From NCBI GenBank assembly GCA_947568835.1, contig OX387611.1:372001-436000 (forward strand): DNA of 64,000 nucleotides. Reading direction: 5' to 3'. The DNA comes from Protonemura montana (taxonomy: Eukaryota; Arthropoda; Insecta; Plecoptera; Nemouridae). Below the pieces are notes generated by a model, which was not told the DNA's origin, made no database searches, and worked only from the letters and a program-made list of their open reading frames with translations. Positions 33,448-44,784 of the stretch are shown one piece after another. The translations under genes and the position numbers were made by a program. Position 1 is the stretch's first letter. Each line of letters starts with the position of its first letter.

Positions 33448-33725
33448 GTTTGGTGGGATGGTCGGGGCTCTCAATGCAAGAGGTCTACAGTTCGATTCCC
33501 GGCACCTCCTTATGTTGTGAGCCGGAGAACTTTACCAGGCCTACCCTTGCCCGCCAAGTGCGAAATGAACGTCCTCTCGCTTTGAGAGCTGAAACTCGAC
33601 TAATATTAATATGGCAACAGCCTGGAGTAGATCCTCGTCCTACATATGGCAACAGCGGAGTGGGGATTGGCATGATTCGCGTTAATAACGGGAGCTACCT
33701 GCTCACACGTCTACCCTCGACCAAA
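33448..33725 (+). mobile_element. Possible tRNA-related SINE
   Basis: GGTGGGATGGTCGGGGCTCT followed about 35 bases later by AGTTCGATTCC (33489-33499), which fits the spacing of Pol III A and B boxes, then a unique body and a T-run (33749-33774). Only one copy is in the window, so the repeat nature is unproven. Confidence 0.4.
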
Positions 33726-33779
33726 CTCACGCTCTTGATTGCCAACTGTTTTTTTTTTTTTTTTTGTTTTTTTTTACAT

Positions 33780-34400
33780 TCTTTAGAAATATTACTATGA
33801 CCACCACTGGGAAATGTTTTAGCACAGGAATCAAGCAGCAGTGTTTTGCAATAAATAAATATGCTACAATTAAGTCTGTCATTACTTTTTCTCATTGAAA
33901 AAATCGGATTTTAATCAAAATTCTACAAAATAAAAAAATCCATTGAAGAGCAGAGTGTTTTTTTGGAATAATACAACATTTTAATGTTAATTTTTTATCA
34001 ATATCAATTGGTGCCAAGCGAGGGCAAGGTCATCCTTGTTTCTAATTCCAATTGTTGGATTGTCAAGTCCTCGATCAACGATTTATGATTAACAATAAAA
34101 GCAATACAACTGTTAATGTACTAATATGTTACTGTCAGAATCGTCTTAAAGACTTTTTAAACAGTGGGCGACAGGAGTCTTTGTAAAAGACCGGATCACA
34201 AGGATCTTGACTAGCGTTGACAAACATACAGACGTGAGTTGGTACCCGTAGTTCCTTCAAGGGGACCTAACATTGACTTGTTGACCACTTGAAGTTGTGA
34301 TGCCTGCGAAACACAATCCCGCTCTCTGGGATTGCAAGATATTGCTATTGTTTTCATGCAGAAAAGAAAGTATTTTACAATTAGAGGACTGTAATCAAGG
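33780..34400. other. Unannotated stretch
   Basis: No gene or repeat recognised. Confidence 0.4.
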
Positions 34401-34404
34401 AACT

Positions 34405-34612
34405 TTGCCCGTGCTTCGGAAGGGACTTTAAGCCTGTGGTCCTCTTGGTGCTCTTCGACAAAAGTAGGCTACGTGCTGACACCAGGTTTCCCCTCCTCCC
34501 TTCTAGGCTTGGTTAGGTTCATCATCATCCTCATCATCTTCAATTCATTCACCGTCACCATTAGACCAGTGCCGCATGGCCAGATGTCAAAACAGTGCGC
34601 TATTTAACACCA
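34405..34612 (+). mobile_element. 5S-SINE body fragment (3' half), diverged
   Basis: Matches the SINE body on the + strand: TGCTTCGGAAGGGAC, AAGTAGGCTACGTGC, CCAGGTTTCCCCTCCTCCC, CATTAGACCAGTGCCGCATG and ATGTCAAAACAGTGCG. The head is missing. A second tail scrap (AATGTCAAAACAGCGCG) is at about 34968-34986. Confidence 0.75.
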
Positions 34613-35039
34613 ATAATTAATCGTCTAACATTAAATTAATATGAGTCAGAAATGTCAATGTTAAAAAATTTGAAAAACTAAAAAAAAAAAAAAACGTATT
34701 GCTTGCTTAAAAGCAATACCTGAGCGCGATTGAACTAACTTGCTTTGTGGTGTTCTTTATCAACTGGTATCATTAAGGCACGGGGCGTCTTGATAAACCA
34801 GCTGTATAATTAAATATAAAAAACAGACCTTGAGTGACTCAGAGTCGGCAAAGAAATTGTTAAGAATTTGGAAAATCAATATTTGGTTATTCTTGATGAA
34901 ATACGTCATGCTTATGACTCATCACAAGCCTTATTATTGACTTTAGGAGACCAGTTCCAAAGCTCCCAATGTCAAAACAGCGCGTTGTTTACACGAAAGT
35001 GCAGGAAACTAGGTAAAAGAAGTTGCTTTTCTAACTTCT

Positions 35040-35690
35040 TTTTCCTCCAACTTCTCTCCCGAACAGAACTGGTCATGTGTATGATGGTCACCCGTTCAAT
35101 ACCTGACCCAGCGCAGTGTTGCTTAACTTTCATCCCTCCAACCTCTCTCCCGAACAGAACTGGTCATGTGTATGATAGTCACCCATCCAATACCTGACTC
35201 AGCGCAGTGTTGCTTAACATTCATCCCTCCAACCTCTCTCCCGAACAGAACTGGTCATGTGTATGATAGTCACCCATCCAAAACCTGACTCAGCGCAGTG
35301 TTGCCTAACTTTCATCCCTCCAACCTCTCCCGAACAGAACTGGTCATGTGTATGATAGTCACCCATCCAATACCTGACTCAGCGCAGTGTTGCTTAACAT
35401 TCATCCCTCCAACCTCTCTCCCGAACAGAACTGGTCATGTGTATGATAGTCACCCATCCAATACCTGACTCAGCGCAGTGTTGCCTAACTTTCATCCCTC
35501 CAACCTCTCCCGAACAGAACTGGTCATGTGTATGATAGTCACCCATCCAATACCTGACTCAGCGCAGTGTTGCCTAACTTTCATCCCTCCAACCTCTCCC
35601 GAACAGAACTGGTCATGTGTATGATGGTCACTCATCCAATACCTGACCCAGCGCAGTGTTGCTTAACTGCGGTGATCTAACGAGAACCGG
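35040..35690 (-). mobile_element. 5S-SINE head array, about 7 units, with authentic 5' end
   Basis: About seven head units of roughly 91 bp. At 35668-35695 the outer unit continues into CGGTGATCTAACGAGAACCG, which is 5S rRNA sequence upstream of the A box, so the true SINE 5' end is present. Confidence 0.88.
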
Positions 35691-35859
35691 TGTTACCAAC
35701 AGACCAAACCGTTTGGTGTAAGCAAACATAGAAGGACAGCCAGAATGTGTCAGGTGATCCCTTAGTGATACACAGGTTGTAATTGCAATTTGCAATCCCA
35801 TCGTGCAAAGAGTGCATCGACTAGTCTCACAAGCGAGTCAACTTGTGTTCTTCGACTCG

Positions 35860-36745
35860 TCAGGAACGGTTAATCGGGATGGGCGCCGAATATTCCTGTT
35901 GCTCACTTGCAATGAGGGAGGAGGTAGGTATTCCTTTGAGTCAACTTATCACCAACTCTGAGTCCACTGCTACTCTCACCTCAGCTCTCCAATTGTTTAG
36001 TGAGCTGGTAGGTGAAGCTGCATTTTTCAATAGGTTTGAAGGACCATCCATCTTTATGACTGATGACAGTAATGCCAAAAGAAATGCTTTAAGTGCTGTG
36101 TGGGGCAAAGCAACACTTCTCCTCTGTCTCTTTCATATCTTGCAAGCTATGTAGCGCTGGGTCCTGGCATCAACGCATAGAATAAGTATTGGAGATCGCC
36201 AAGCATTTTAATTTTTATTTAAAACTTTGGTAAATGCTCTAACAATCGAGGATTGCAAGCGGAAGTTTGAGGAACTAAAAAATAGCAAAGTTGCAAAAAA
36301 AAAACCCCAATTTTATTGCCCATGTTAGTTCCCAGTATTGGGAAAGAAGATCAGAGTGGGAACCTTGCTACAGGTCACGTTGAGATCTACAATTACCTGG
36401 CAATAACATCAACAACATGGCTGAAGCCTCCATGAGAGTGCTCAAAGATAAGATATTTGAGCGGGTCAAGGCTTTCAACTTAGCCCAGATGGTCGATTAC
36501 ATCTTGACCCGTTTCGATACGTACTACGAGCGGAAGCTGTTGAACAGAGCGTAGTCGGGGTCAAAGTTCTGCAAGAAATGGCTCGATCCATCTCTAGAAC
36601 TGTTGGCTCAAATTACCAGTGTTGGCAGCATTTTTTCAGTGCCTAGTGAATCAGAAAAAATGATGTAGTGTTGACACGGACATAAATGCTTGTGAATGTC
36701 CTGTAGGACTGAATGCAGCGCTATGCGAATATCAAGTATGAGTGC
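35860..36745 (+). pseudogene. MULE transposase pseudogene, central part with DDE and SWIM regions
   Basis: Frame 35843-36154 contains GPSIFMTDDSNAKRNAL and LLLCLFHILQAM, matching the MULE (Mutator-like) transposase core around its second catalytic Asp and the C-x2-H. A stop replaces the codon before RWVLAS. Further pieces follow in shifted or interrupted frames: INNMAEASMRVLKDKIFERV at about 36409-36468, YILTRFDTYYERKLLNRA before 36554, and at about 36670-36735 a SWIM zinc finger VDTDINACECPVGLNAALC, where the final His is Tyr. At least three stops break the frame. Transposases of this class move DNA elements by cut and paste; this copy cannot. Its C terminus appears to resume at 39166. Confidence 0.82.
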
Positions 36746-36768
36746 ACTTGAAATTACAGACTTGCAGC

Positions 36769-38444
36769 CAGGGACCCGAACCGGAACCGAAACCGGAACC
36801 AGAACCCGAAAAAACCCGTATTTTCTTGGAACCGAAACCGGAACCAGAACCGTTATTATTAATTTCCAAGAACCGGAACCGGAACCGGAACCCATATTAA
36901 ATCATGGGTTCTTTTCGGTTCCTTAAAGGTTCCATAAAGGTTCCGAAGTTATATTGAGATTTCAGAAATTCAGATTAAAATTATTTGCTTATTATGTTTA
37001 CAACTTTTTTGTTTTTAATTTTTCCACACGAAAAAAAATGTTTCACTGGTTTGTTCCGCAAACATCCATTGACTCATCTTGTATCCACGATTTTGTTTGT
37101 GGAAAACACAAGGCATTTTCGAGAGTATTTCTTTATAAATGATCACACCGCTCTGAGAAGCGTTCTTTGGTGGTGCCCTAGCAGCCAGCTACTTTGTTTT
37201 GTATCTGATAAGCTATAATCCACGTATCCTGCCGACTCGACTCACTCGTGGGCCAGCGCGGGTAATAGCTTGTTTCATAATATGCTAGCGTATGTTAGAT
37301 TGTATAACGAACAGATCCGAGCGACCAGCCAGTTTGGTCGAGTTTTCGCTATTTCTGGAATTTGTCCTGTTTCATAATGTCCGTAAGATGTGTCTTAACT
37401 CATAAGAGACCTCATAAAGGAGGGATGCAAATCATACTCGTTGAGACTTTAGCTCAGTGTTGGCGAAATCGTGGTTACAATAATAATAATAATAATAATG
37501 TTTTTAATTCCGTTTAAACACATCGTGCCATTTGGAAAGTTCAAAGTATTACATTTAGGTGACCTAAATGACATATAGCAACATTTTTAGGTACTATAAT
37601 ATTTACATTTTCACTACAATTTTTCATTGTCTCTACCTTATATACAATAAAAAATCTTTTACAGTATAAAAACATTTTTCAAGTAGTAAATTCTTGAGCA
37701 CAATTTTGAATTTCTTGTCCTTTTTGATTTGAAGATCCGCCGGCAATGCCCTATAAAGCTCACAACCCGCATAGGTGGGCCCCCTTTTATAATTTGAAAA
37801 GCTGGTTTATCCAGTTTATAGTTAATTTTATGTCTAGTGTTAAATAACCCTTTGCCTGTCCCCATCAGAGTGTAACCGTAAATCCATCTCTTTACATTTT
37901 TAACTTGAAAGCCTCAAACAAACTAACCCCTTGTCGTGCACGCTTTGTCTTATAGAGATGGACTAGCCTGCTTTTTTTACTCCGTACATAGTAGTACTCT
38001 GTACCTCTACTGGTGCAGAGAAATTGAATCAAAAAAATTATAACGACTTCGTTACACCCCTATCTTTTATGCAACTGGCTTCGTGTGCTTCGAAACCCAA
38101 TGTGAGGAAAAAGACCTGTCCCTGGCAGATGGAAAAACAAAACTAAGTGTCTCTAAAAACCACTAAAACTTGAACCTGTACAACAGCAAAATTAAAAAAA
38201 AAAAACGCTTTATTTATCAAGTGGAACCGGAACCTTTTTAAACTTAAAGCCGGAATCAGAACCCTTATTTGAGAAAATTAGGAACCGGAACCGGAACCGG
38301 AACCCCTCTTCACAATATGGAACCGGAACCGAAACCGGAACCTTTAAAAACGTAAAACCGGAACCAGAACCAGAACCCTAATTTGAAAAAATTAGGAACC
38401 GGAACCGGAACCAGAACCTTTAATCATTTCGGTTCGGGTCCCTG
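36769..38444. mobile_element. hAT-type DNA transposon (non-autonomous), 1676 bp, 8 bp TSD
   Basis: Ends are CAGGGACCCGAACC at 36769 and its inverted complement GGTTCGGGTCCCTG at 38431-38444. Exact 8 bp target duplications CTTGCAGC flank it (36761-36768 and 38445-38452). Both subterminal regions are packed with CCGGAACC repeats (36780-36925 and 38220-38420). CAGGG-type ends, 8 bp TSDs and subterminal repeats are the hAT hallmarks. No transposase is recognised inside. Confidence 0.9.
37480..37990 (-). mobile_element. Non-LTR retrotransposon 3' fragment nested in the hAT element
   Basis: On the minus strand, YAGCELYRALPADLQ and LLLEKCFYT (frame-shifted relative to the longest ORF) resemble the C-terminal Y-x-G...yN-LP...FY segment of jockey/CR1-like reverse transcriptases. 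A (TTA)n tail lies at its 3' end (37481-37499 on the + strand). Confidence 0.65.
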
Positions 38445-38452
38445 CTTGCAGC

Positions 38453-39160
38453 ACCTTGCAGACTGCGGCTTGCTACGCCCTTAGAAAAATATCTGCCATA
38501 TCTAATTTAGAAACTGTGCTAATGGTGTACCACGCTAACTTCCATTCTGTAATGAAATATGGTTTAATTTTTTGGGGTTACTCAACTCCTGCCAAAAGAA
38601 TTTTTAAAATCCAAAAACGAGCAATTAGAATTGTAGCCAAAGTTAAAAAGCGGACCAGTGCAAGAGACTATTTTGTGAAGTACAAAGTGCTATCCCTTTT
38701 CTCTCAATATATCTATGACTGTGCAATTTTTGTGTATAAAAATAAGACTGATTTTATTGTAAATAAGGATGTACATGATCATGACACCAGACAGACGCTC
38801 AACATTTTAGTAAACAAATATAGAACGTCCAAGTTTGTCAAACAAGTATGTTGAGCGTGCCCAACCATCTTCAATAAATTACCAAGCAATATAAACACAA
38901 TGGACTCGCTATCTCAGTTCGAATCTGGCCTGAAATCTTACTTACTAGAAAAGTGTTTTTAATAATATTAATGACTAATTTACAAACACTGTGTGAATTC
39001 TATTATTTTTATTGTAATTATCTATGCATCTACATTTTATTGCTGACAAACATTGTATTAATGTGATATCTTATTGGTGGATCGCTAATCTCCTACAACA
39101 TGTATATCAATTTTGTATACCATATGTTATTTCTGAGTTAATAAATAAATAAATACCTAC
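38453..39160 (+). pseudogene. Non-LTR retrotransposon 3' end with A-rich tail
   Basis: The frame at 38456-38851 encodes CYALRKISAISNLETVLMVY, SVMKYGLIFWGYS, IFKIQKRAIRIVAKVKKRTS, KYKVLSLFSQYIYD and HDHDTRQ, the classic downstream-of-palm and thumb region of jockey-like reverse transcriptases. One TGA (38852-38854) breaks the frame; beyond it the same frame continues with IFNKLPSNI and FESGLKSYLLEKCF before a proper stop. An AATAAATAAATAAAT tail near 39138-39155 marks the 3' end. The palm domain is absent (5' truncation). The element sits within the MULE relic. Confidence 0.82.
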
Positions 39161-39165
39161 TTTCT

Positions 39166-39505
39166 AGGTCTCTTGAAGTGGGAACAATGCTCTACGTGTT
39201 GGCCACTGGCTTCAGCCGCTCTACGATGCACCATTGGCAGCCTGCGATGCTGGGGAAAGCATCGAGCCAGCAGAGTTGCTCGAGGAAGATCGCTCCATTT
39301 CCTCCGATGCAGAGTTTGCAGATGAGTTGCCTGACAACAGAGAAGGTGAATCAGAAGGGTATAACTTTGTTCATGCACTGATTGAAAAACATCTACTCAA
39401 ATCCCCATTGGAGTTTAAGCCAGCTCTGAATAAGATGGCAGAAAGTTTTCGCAAGATCAAAACTCCTGCTGCGCTATTATCAGCTGCGGTGACTTGTGGC
39501 AAAGG
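39166..39505 (+). pseudogene. Probable C-terminal part of the MULE transposase relic
   Basis: MLYVLATG followed after a frame slip by WLQPLYDAPLAACDAGESIE, then an acidic linker and MAESFRKIKTPAALLSAAVTCGKG. The ATG...W-x-x-PL and KIKTPxxLxSA words fit the tail that follows the SWIM finger in insect MULE proteins, as I recall that family. The piece begins just after the tail of the LINE insertion, which explains its separation from 35860-36745. Assignment is by order and weak motif, so moderate. Confidence 0.5.
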
Positions 39506-39509
39506 TGAG

Positions 39510-40875
39510 AGTAGATTTTTAAATTAAAATATATAAATAAATCCTATAGAAAATAAATATATGTTTGTAACTACCTAGAAAATTAGATTGGTCTGCAAAT
39601 CCAATTAGTTTGTGCCAGAAATTTGACAAAATAACATTATAATATTAGTAGGTATATTATTGCAGTGGTGCAAACCTTTTATAGGTTGGTAACACTTATA
39701 AACACATCAAAATATACTTTGAAAAGTGTAAAGAATTTATGTGGCTTTTGCTTTGGACCTTCCTTCATGACCATGCCAAGATCCTACAAATAAAGCTAAT
39801 TTTATACAATAAAAAAATTATTGATAAATATGGATATGTTGTTATAATTTTAAAGAGAAAGCTATGCATCTGAGCCTAATAGTTGTAAGTCAAAGCAAGC
39901 ATAGATTTCAAAACTCCAGACAATCAAGTAGACTTTGATTAAATCTTCATGTATGCTAAAGGTAAATGACCATAGGTTGTCTTTGTTCGTACCTACTTAA
40001 TATTCAAAAACCAAGATATAATAATGAGTTCATTTGGTGGTACCTTAGATAAAATAATACCCGTGTTATTTTCTCTAAGGTGGTACCTATGATTTACCAA
40101 TGGTCTATGCACTTGCTGGTAATTTGGTAATCATTAACAATGCACTGAATTAGCGGAAACATTGTTGTAATTGGAGTGATACTCTTTGATATTTGACAAG
40201 GGTCAAGTCACTCTGGAGGGTGAATTTCACTCTTCACTGTGTTCCACTGTATTTCTGTAATTTTATTCACATATATAAAAGAACCATCTAGGTATAATAT
40301 GTACATAGTTTTTTTTATAAATTCCGAACTGGTTCTTTTCTGTCATTCTATTTTTTTTTTTTCGTGTTATGCCTTTTTGACCATTTATAAGTGGTGAAGG
40401 TAATAAATGATTACCCACCTAGCCAACCCCCTTTCCCCTATTAACATACAAGTGCTAATGACGGCTACAAGCATAGATTCAAGAATTCTGTACCTACCTT
40501 AGGGTTGCCATAATACAAATTTGGGAAGGCCGGACAAATTTTAACAAACGAAAAGTAGTTAGGCCGTAGGCTCGGGGGACAGATAGAGCTCCCCAAAAAA
40601 TAAGGGTGTGCATGTGGGAATAGGATTTGAGGGCCATTTTCAGCAAATTTACACGTTTTAGATATATTAAGGGTTTTTCTTGGCACTTGAAATCCTGAGT
40701 CATATTTATGCATCAACTTTCAATTTATCAGCAGGAAATTTAGGTATAATTCATATAACTATTTAAAAAATATATATATTTAACCATAGATTTAAAAAAA
40801 AAAATTATGGGCGACAGTTCACTTACAATCATAATGTCATTGGCACAATGACATTATGATTAACTTTAACTTTTA
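39510..40875. other. Unannotated AT-rich stretch
   Basis: No gene recognised. Short frames at 40465-40716 (minus) have no supporting motif. Confidence 0.5.
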
Positions 40876-40879
40876 CCTG

Positions 40880-41210
40880 TTACGTTATCAATGGTAAGAG
40901 CAGTCCTGACAATTTCCACACACATAATTGGTTAGTTAGTACCTAAAAAACGCCAAAATGTGTTCGGAATTTTATTTCAGAAAATACAAAATACATTAGT
41001 TTTTGAGTTATTGACCCTGATTATTTTATTTAGATGCATTTAGGAAGCTTGAACTTGGTAATTGTTATATTTTTGTGTAGTTCTTTTGTTATCAGAAAAT
41101 TGTCACCCTTGATAAAGTACCTAACAGGTACAAGTTACGAAACGTTGGAAAATTTAGTTGTTCTTCACTTAGCATTCAAAACCCAGTTGAAATAGTTTTT
41201 TTTTAAGGAA
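40880..41210 (+). mobile_element. Dispersed repeat family X, copy 3
   Basis: Shares TTGAGTTATTGACCCTGATT, GAAGCTTGAACTTGGTAATT and ACAAGTTACGAAACGTTGG with 4890-5162. Confidence 0.65.
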
Positions 41211-41459
41211 AATATATTATTGATAACTTACAGTTAACGCAGTTTGTGAACAGTGATGCTCGGATGACTCTGACGCTCTGGTATTAACGCGGTGATTTTT
41301 ATTCTGTCCGAGACAAGCCATGGGTGCTCATTACGAATAGTTTAACTAAGTACAATTTTTGTGCAGTCAAATTCAGTGGTGTTTTCGCTTGGCTGCATTA
41401 TTGCCGTTGCTCTAGGGTCACTCTGGGTTATCATGAGTCTGATGACGCAAGGGGGGTCC

Positions 41460-41529
41460 GCGCAAGTGAACGACGGCGCAACTGACCGACAGTGATATTT
41501 CGGTCAGTTGCGCAGTCGTTCACTTGCGC
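41460..41529. repeat. Inverted repeat (29 bp arms, 12-base loop)
   Basis: Left arm 41460-41488 and right arm 41501-41529 (starts CGGTCAGTTGCGC) are complementary with one mismatch. It opens the TTGCGC repeat block. Confidence 0.88.
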
Positions 41530-41850
41530 ACTCGGTGGGTTACGCTGTCGGTCAAATGCGTTGTCGATTAAAAAGGGGGACGGTTAGTTGCGCTGTCGGT
41601 CAGTTGCGCTGTCGGTCAGTTGCGCAGTCGTTCACTTGCGCACTCGGTGGGTTACGCTGTCGGTCTAACGCGCTGTCGGTCTAATGCGTTGTCGATTAAA
41701 AAGGGGGACGGTTAGTTGCGCTGTCGGTCAGTTGCGCTGTCGGTCAGTTGCGCAGTCGTTCACTTGCGCACTCGGTGGGTTTCGCTGTCGGTCTAACGCG
41801 CTGTCGGTCTAATGCGCTGTCGGTCAAATGCGCTGTCGGTCACTTGCGCC
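41505..41850. repeat. TTGCGC/GTCGGTC short-period repeat block 1
   Basis: Loose 16-17 base rhythm of GTTGCGCTGTCGGTCA-like units arranged in a larger unit of about 135 bp that repeats at least twice (GATTAAAAAGGGGGACGGTT at about 41566 and 41693). A related block is at 49190-49510. Confidence 0.85.
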
Positions 41851-41985
41851 GGATGGATAGTAGGCGAACCCAGTGAACGTCAAGGAGGCAACATCGGTTG
41901 ACAGGAGGCTGGTCTTAGCAGACGTGCCGTCCTTCATGCCCAAGGTCCCGTTACTTTCAGTCTGCGTATTCTCGGCTGACAACGG

Positions 41986-42075
41986 AAATACGTGTGCCGA
42001 CCTCACTCGGTAAGTCGGCGAGCTTGAAGGTGTTCAAGTTCGCCGACTTGCCGAGTGAGGTCGGCACACGTATTT
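41986..42075 (+). repeat. 43 bp near-perfect hairpin with 4-base loop
   Basis: Left arm 41986-42028, loop 42029-42032, right arm 42033-42075. Only two positions are not Watson-Crick, and both are G-U pairs in a + strand transcript. See findings. Confidence 0.9.
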
Positions 42076-42269
42076 TGTACCTTGCCATCATCACCATACG
42101 TAGCTGTGTTTTATATAATTAATAAAAAGTAATACATTGCCGTCATTGCCGTCATTTCATTTCACTTCACATTGTCATGGACCAACTGGCAAAACATGAC
42201 CACAAAACATGCAAACACCCTTGCGTAATGTGCGTCTTATGGGGAGTAATTCTGGATTATAATAGTTTA

Positions 42270-42705
42270 AGATTGGATTTTAGTGTATAACGACGCACTG
42301 TTTTGACATCTGGCCCTGCGGCACTGGTCTAATGGCGTCGGTGAATGAGTGGATGATGATGAGGATGATAATGAATCTAACATAGCCTAGAAGGGAGGAG
42401 GGGAAACCCGGTGCCGGCACGTAGCCTACTCCTGTTGAAGACCAAGGGGACCACTGGCTTAACGGCCCTTCCGAAGGACGGTACAACTCGAACAGCAGGA
42501 TTCCTCCACAAATCCATGCTGTCGAGAGGTTGATAAGCAAGGCGAGTGAATTTGCTGTACTAACTTTCATCCCTCCAACCTCTCTCCCGAACAGAACTGG
42601 CCATTGTGTATGACGGTCACCCATCCAATACCTGACCCAGCGCAGTGTTGCTTAACTTCGGTGATCTCACGAGAACCGGTGTTTCCAACACAACAAACCG
42701 TTCAT
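42270..42705 (-). mobile_element. Full-length 5S-rRNA-derived SINE with single head unit
   Basis: Minus strand order: 5S-like head (GGTTCTCGTGAGATCACCGA, GTTAAGCAACACTGCGCTGG, TTGGATGGGTGACC), spacer (GTTCGGGAGAGAGGTTGG), body (CAGCATGGATTTGTGGAGGA, GGCACCGGGTTTCCCCTCC) and tail (GCCATTAGACCAGTGCCGCA, ATGTCAAAACAGTGCGTCG). The head reproduces 5S rRNA positions including the Pol III internal control region. This is the reference copy for the expanded ones. Confidence 0.88.
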
Positions 42706-42719
42706 AATAATTGTTTAGA

Positions 42720-44080
42720 ATAATTCGTCGAAATGTGTGTGTGTGTGTGTTTTTTTTTCGCGACTCGCCACAAAGGGGTTAGTTAGAACCATATTACTGT
42801 TATGACTTAGGGAAGTCGGAAGCCGCTTTCGCGGCGTCGCACGGCGGTGCAAGCTCTCAGAAGCAAGCCCGCTTCAAAAAATAAGAATTCACAGGAAAGA
42901 CAAAATACAAACAATAACCAAAATGCCACATACGAGCCACACTGGACGAGTTAGTTCAAATCAAGATGCAGAAGAGGAAGCAAGTGGATTTGCGTTCTCT
43001 TTGAGGCCTTGCTCCTCCTAAAAAACCAAAATTTGGTTTGGGGGAAGTTGAAGACACCACCAACGTCGCATCACGCAGCAGCAAAGAGCCCAATGAAAAA
43101 GTGTCACTGTGGAAACTGATGTAATCTCCTCAATGCAAAAGTACCTATCTATGGATAGTTTCAACAAAAGTTTAAACCAGCATTCGATGAAAATGATTTT
43201 TTTTTACCAGATTCCCGCATCCCCACCAAATTTAATGACTGCAACAATGTGGGAAGGTGATAGACATGAGAGTGCGGCATTAATTTAATTTTCTCAAAAT
43301 CATTACGTAATTAAAAATGCAGTTCTGACCATGTCATTCCAAGCCCAATTTCATCGTAAACTCGTAGATTGACTCCAAAAGAAACCTTAGAAGAAAAATT
43401 CACTTGGAGCTGCACTCGAAGCCCCCTATTTCCCACACTTTTGGTGCATTCGCCTTGGGTCCCCCCCCCCCCCCCCCCACACACACACAAAAATGGGTCG
43501 TTTTTGCGTACCCCCACTAAAAATTTTACGAATACATCACTGGGAACATATTATACTTTCAACCAAAACTACCTTCATAAGATAGCGCCAGGGTACACTC
43601 GTGCATACGACAAGGGTTAGTTCGAACGAGAGCTATAAGGGGCACTAGCGGCAAGTTTGTTCTACATGCTGATTATAAAAACGTCTCCTAACTATCTAAA
43701 ACAAAAAAGTTATAGAGTTTTTAGTTTATAAAATTTAACCCAGGAAGCATAGTGAATCTCGATTGAATCACAATTTTGATTCGATTGAGTGTCCCTGATC
43801 GAATTAAGAAAAAGTAAAGACATGTTTCGAAGCTTGAAAGTTTGCAAAGTAAGTTAAAATTATTGGTGTTTTGCATAAATTGTCAACAAGACTTCTTCAA
43901 TGTAAGCAAATCAAAATGATCACACCTGTCATTGATATTTGGTTGGGTGCGTAAACTTTCATTTATGCTCAGTTATCGACAGTTGTTTCTTCTAAAAGTA
44001 AGAGTGTTGGCTTTTATCTAATTGAACGATATTCTCTTAAATTAAACACAAGAAAGATAACATCGGTCATTGAGGTCAAT
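42720..44080. other. Spacer with simple repeats
   Basis: (GT)n at about 42734-42750 and a C-run of about 18 followed by (AC)n at 43461-43489. Otherwise AT-rich with no recognised gene. Confidence 0.5.
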
Positions 44081-44085
44081 AAGGT

Positions 44086-44210
44086 AAAGCAACATTGCGC
44101 TGGGTCAGGTATTTGATGGGTGACTTTCGTACACCTCCAAATATGGTAAAAATGTCATACACCCCCCCCCCCCCCCCCACACCACCACCACCACCACCCA
44201 CACAAATCAA
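44086..44210 (+). repeat. 5S-SINE head scrap and poly-C/(CAC)n tract
   Basis: AAGCAACATTGCGCTGGGTC and TTTGATGGGTGAC at 44090-44125 are a lone head fragment. A C-run and (CAC)n follow at 44161-44203. Confidence 0.7.
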
Positions 44211-44214
44211 CGGA

Positions 44215-44784
44215 ATGTCGGCGGTGTTTTAACCATGAGAGAGTCAACGTCAAGGTCAGGGTCACCTCCCTTACAGGGTTCAAAATGTAATAACTATTGT
44301 TGCATTTACAAGCAATGCTTTTAGCGGCTGTCTTTCAAGTAGAAGTTTTCCTCACTCCTTTACTTGCCACAATTCCAAAAATAAACCCAGGTACGAGTTT
44401 CATTGTTCAAAACTTTATCCTGGTTTAGCCGCCAAATCACTTTACTTATAGAACGGTAAAAAGCATCCACCCAGTGTGAATTCCCAGGTGCTTCTTAGCG
44501 TCTTTACAAATCACTGAGTGCTCAAAACAATCATCTCCATGGTAGGTACGTGTGTCATAACCGATCCCCATGAGATTGTTGGTCCTGTTAAGTGTGTGAT
44601 TTGACTCTTATACGAAGACCAAGAATGCTTACATGCGCCATTTATTCGCCCATTTAAATTTTAAGTGTGCAAATGAGTTATGTACCACTCTAGTGTTACA
44701 TATTAAAATAGCAGGTGACTTCTTCTGGTTCTTGGTTCAATTCGCTCCAGTTTGTTTTAAAATATATTTACACACAGGCACCAA
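44215..44784. other. Unannotated stretch
   Basis: No gene or repeat recognised. Confidence 0.4.
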
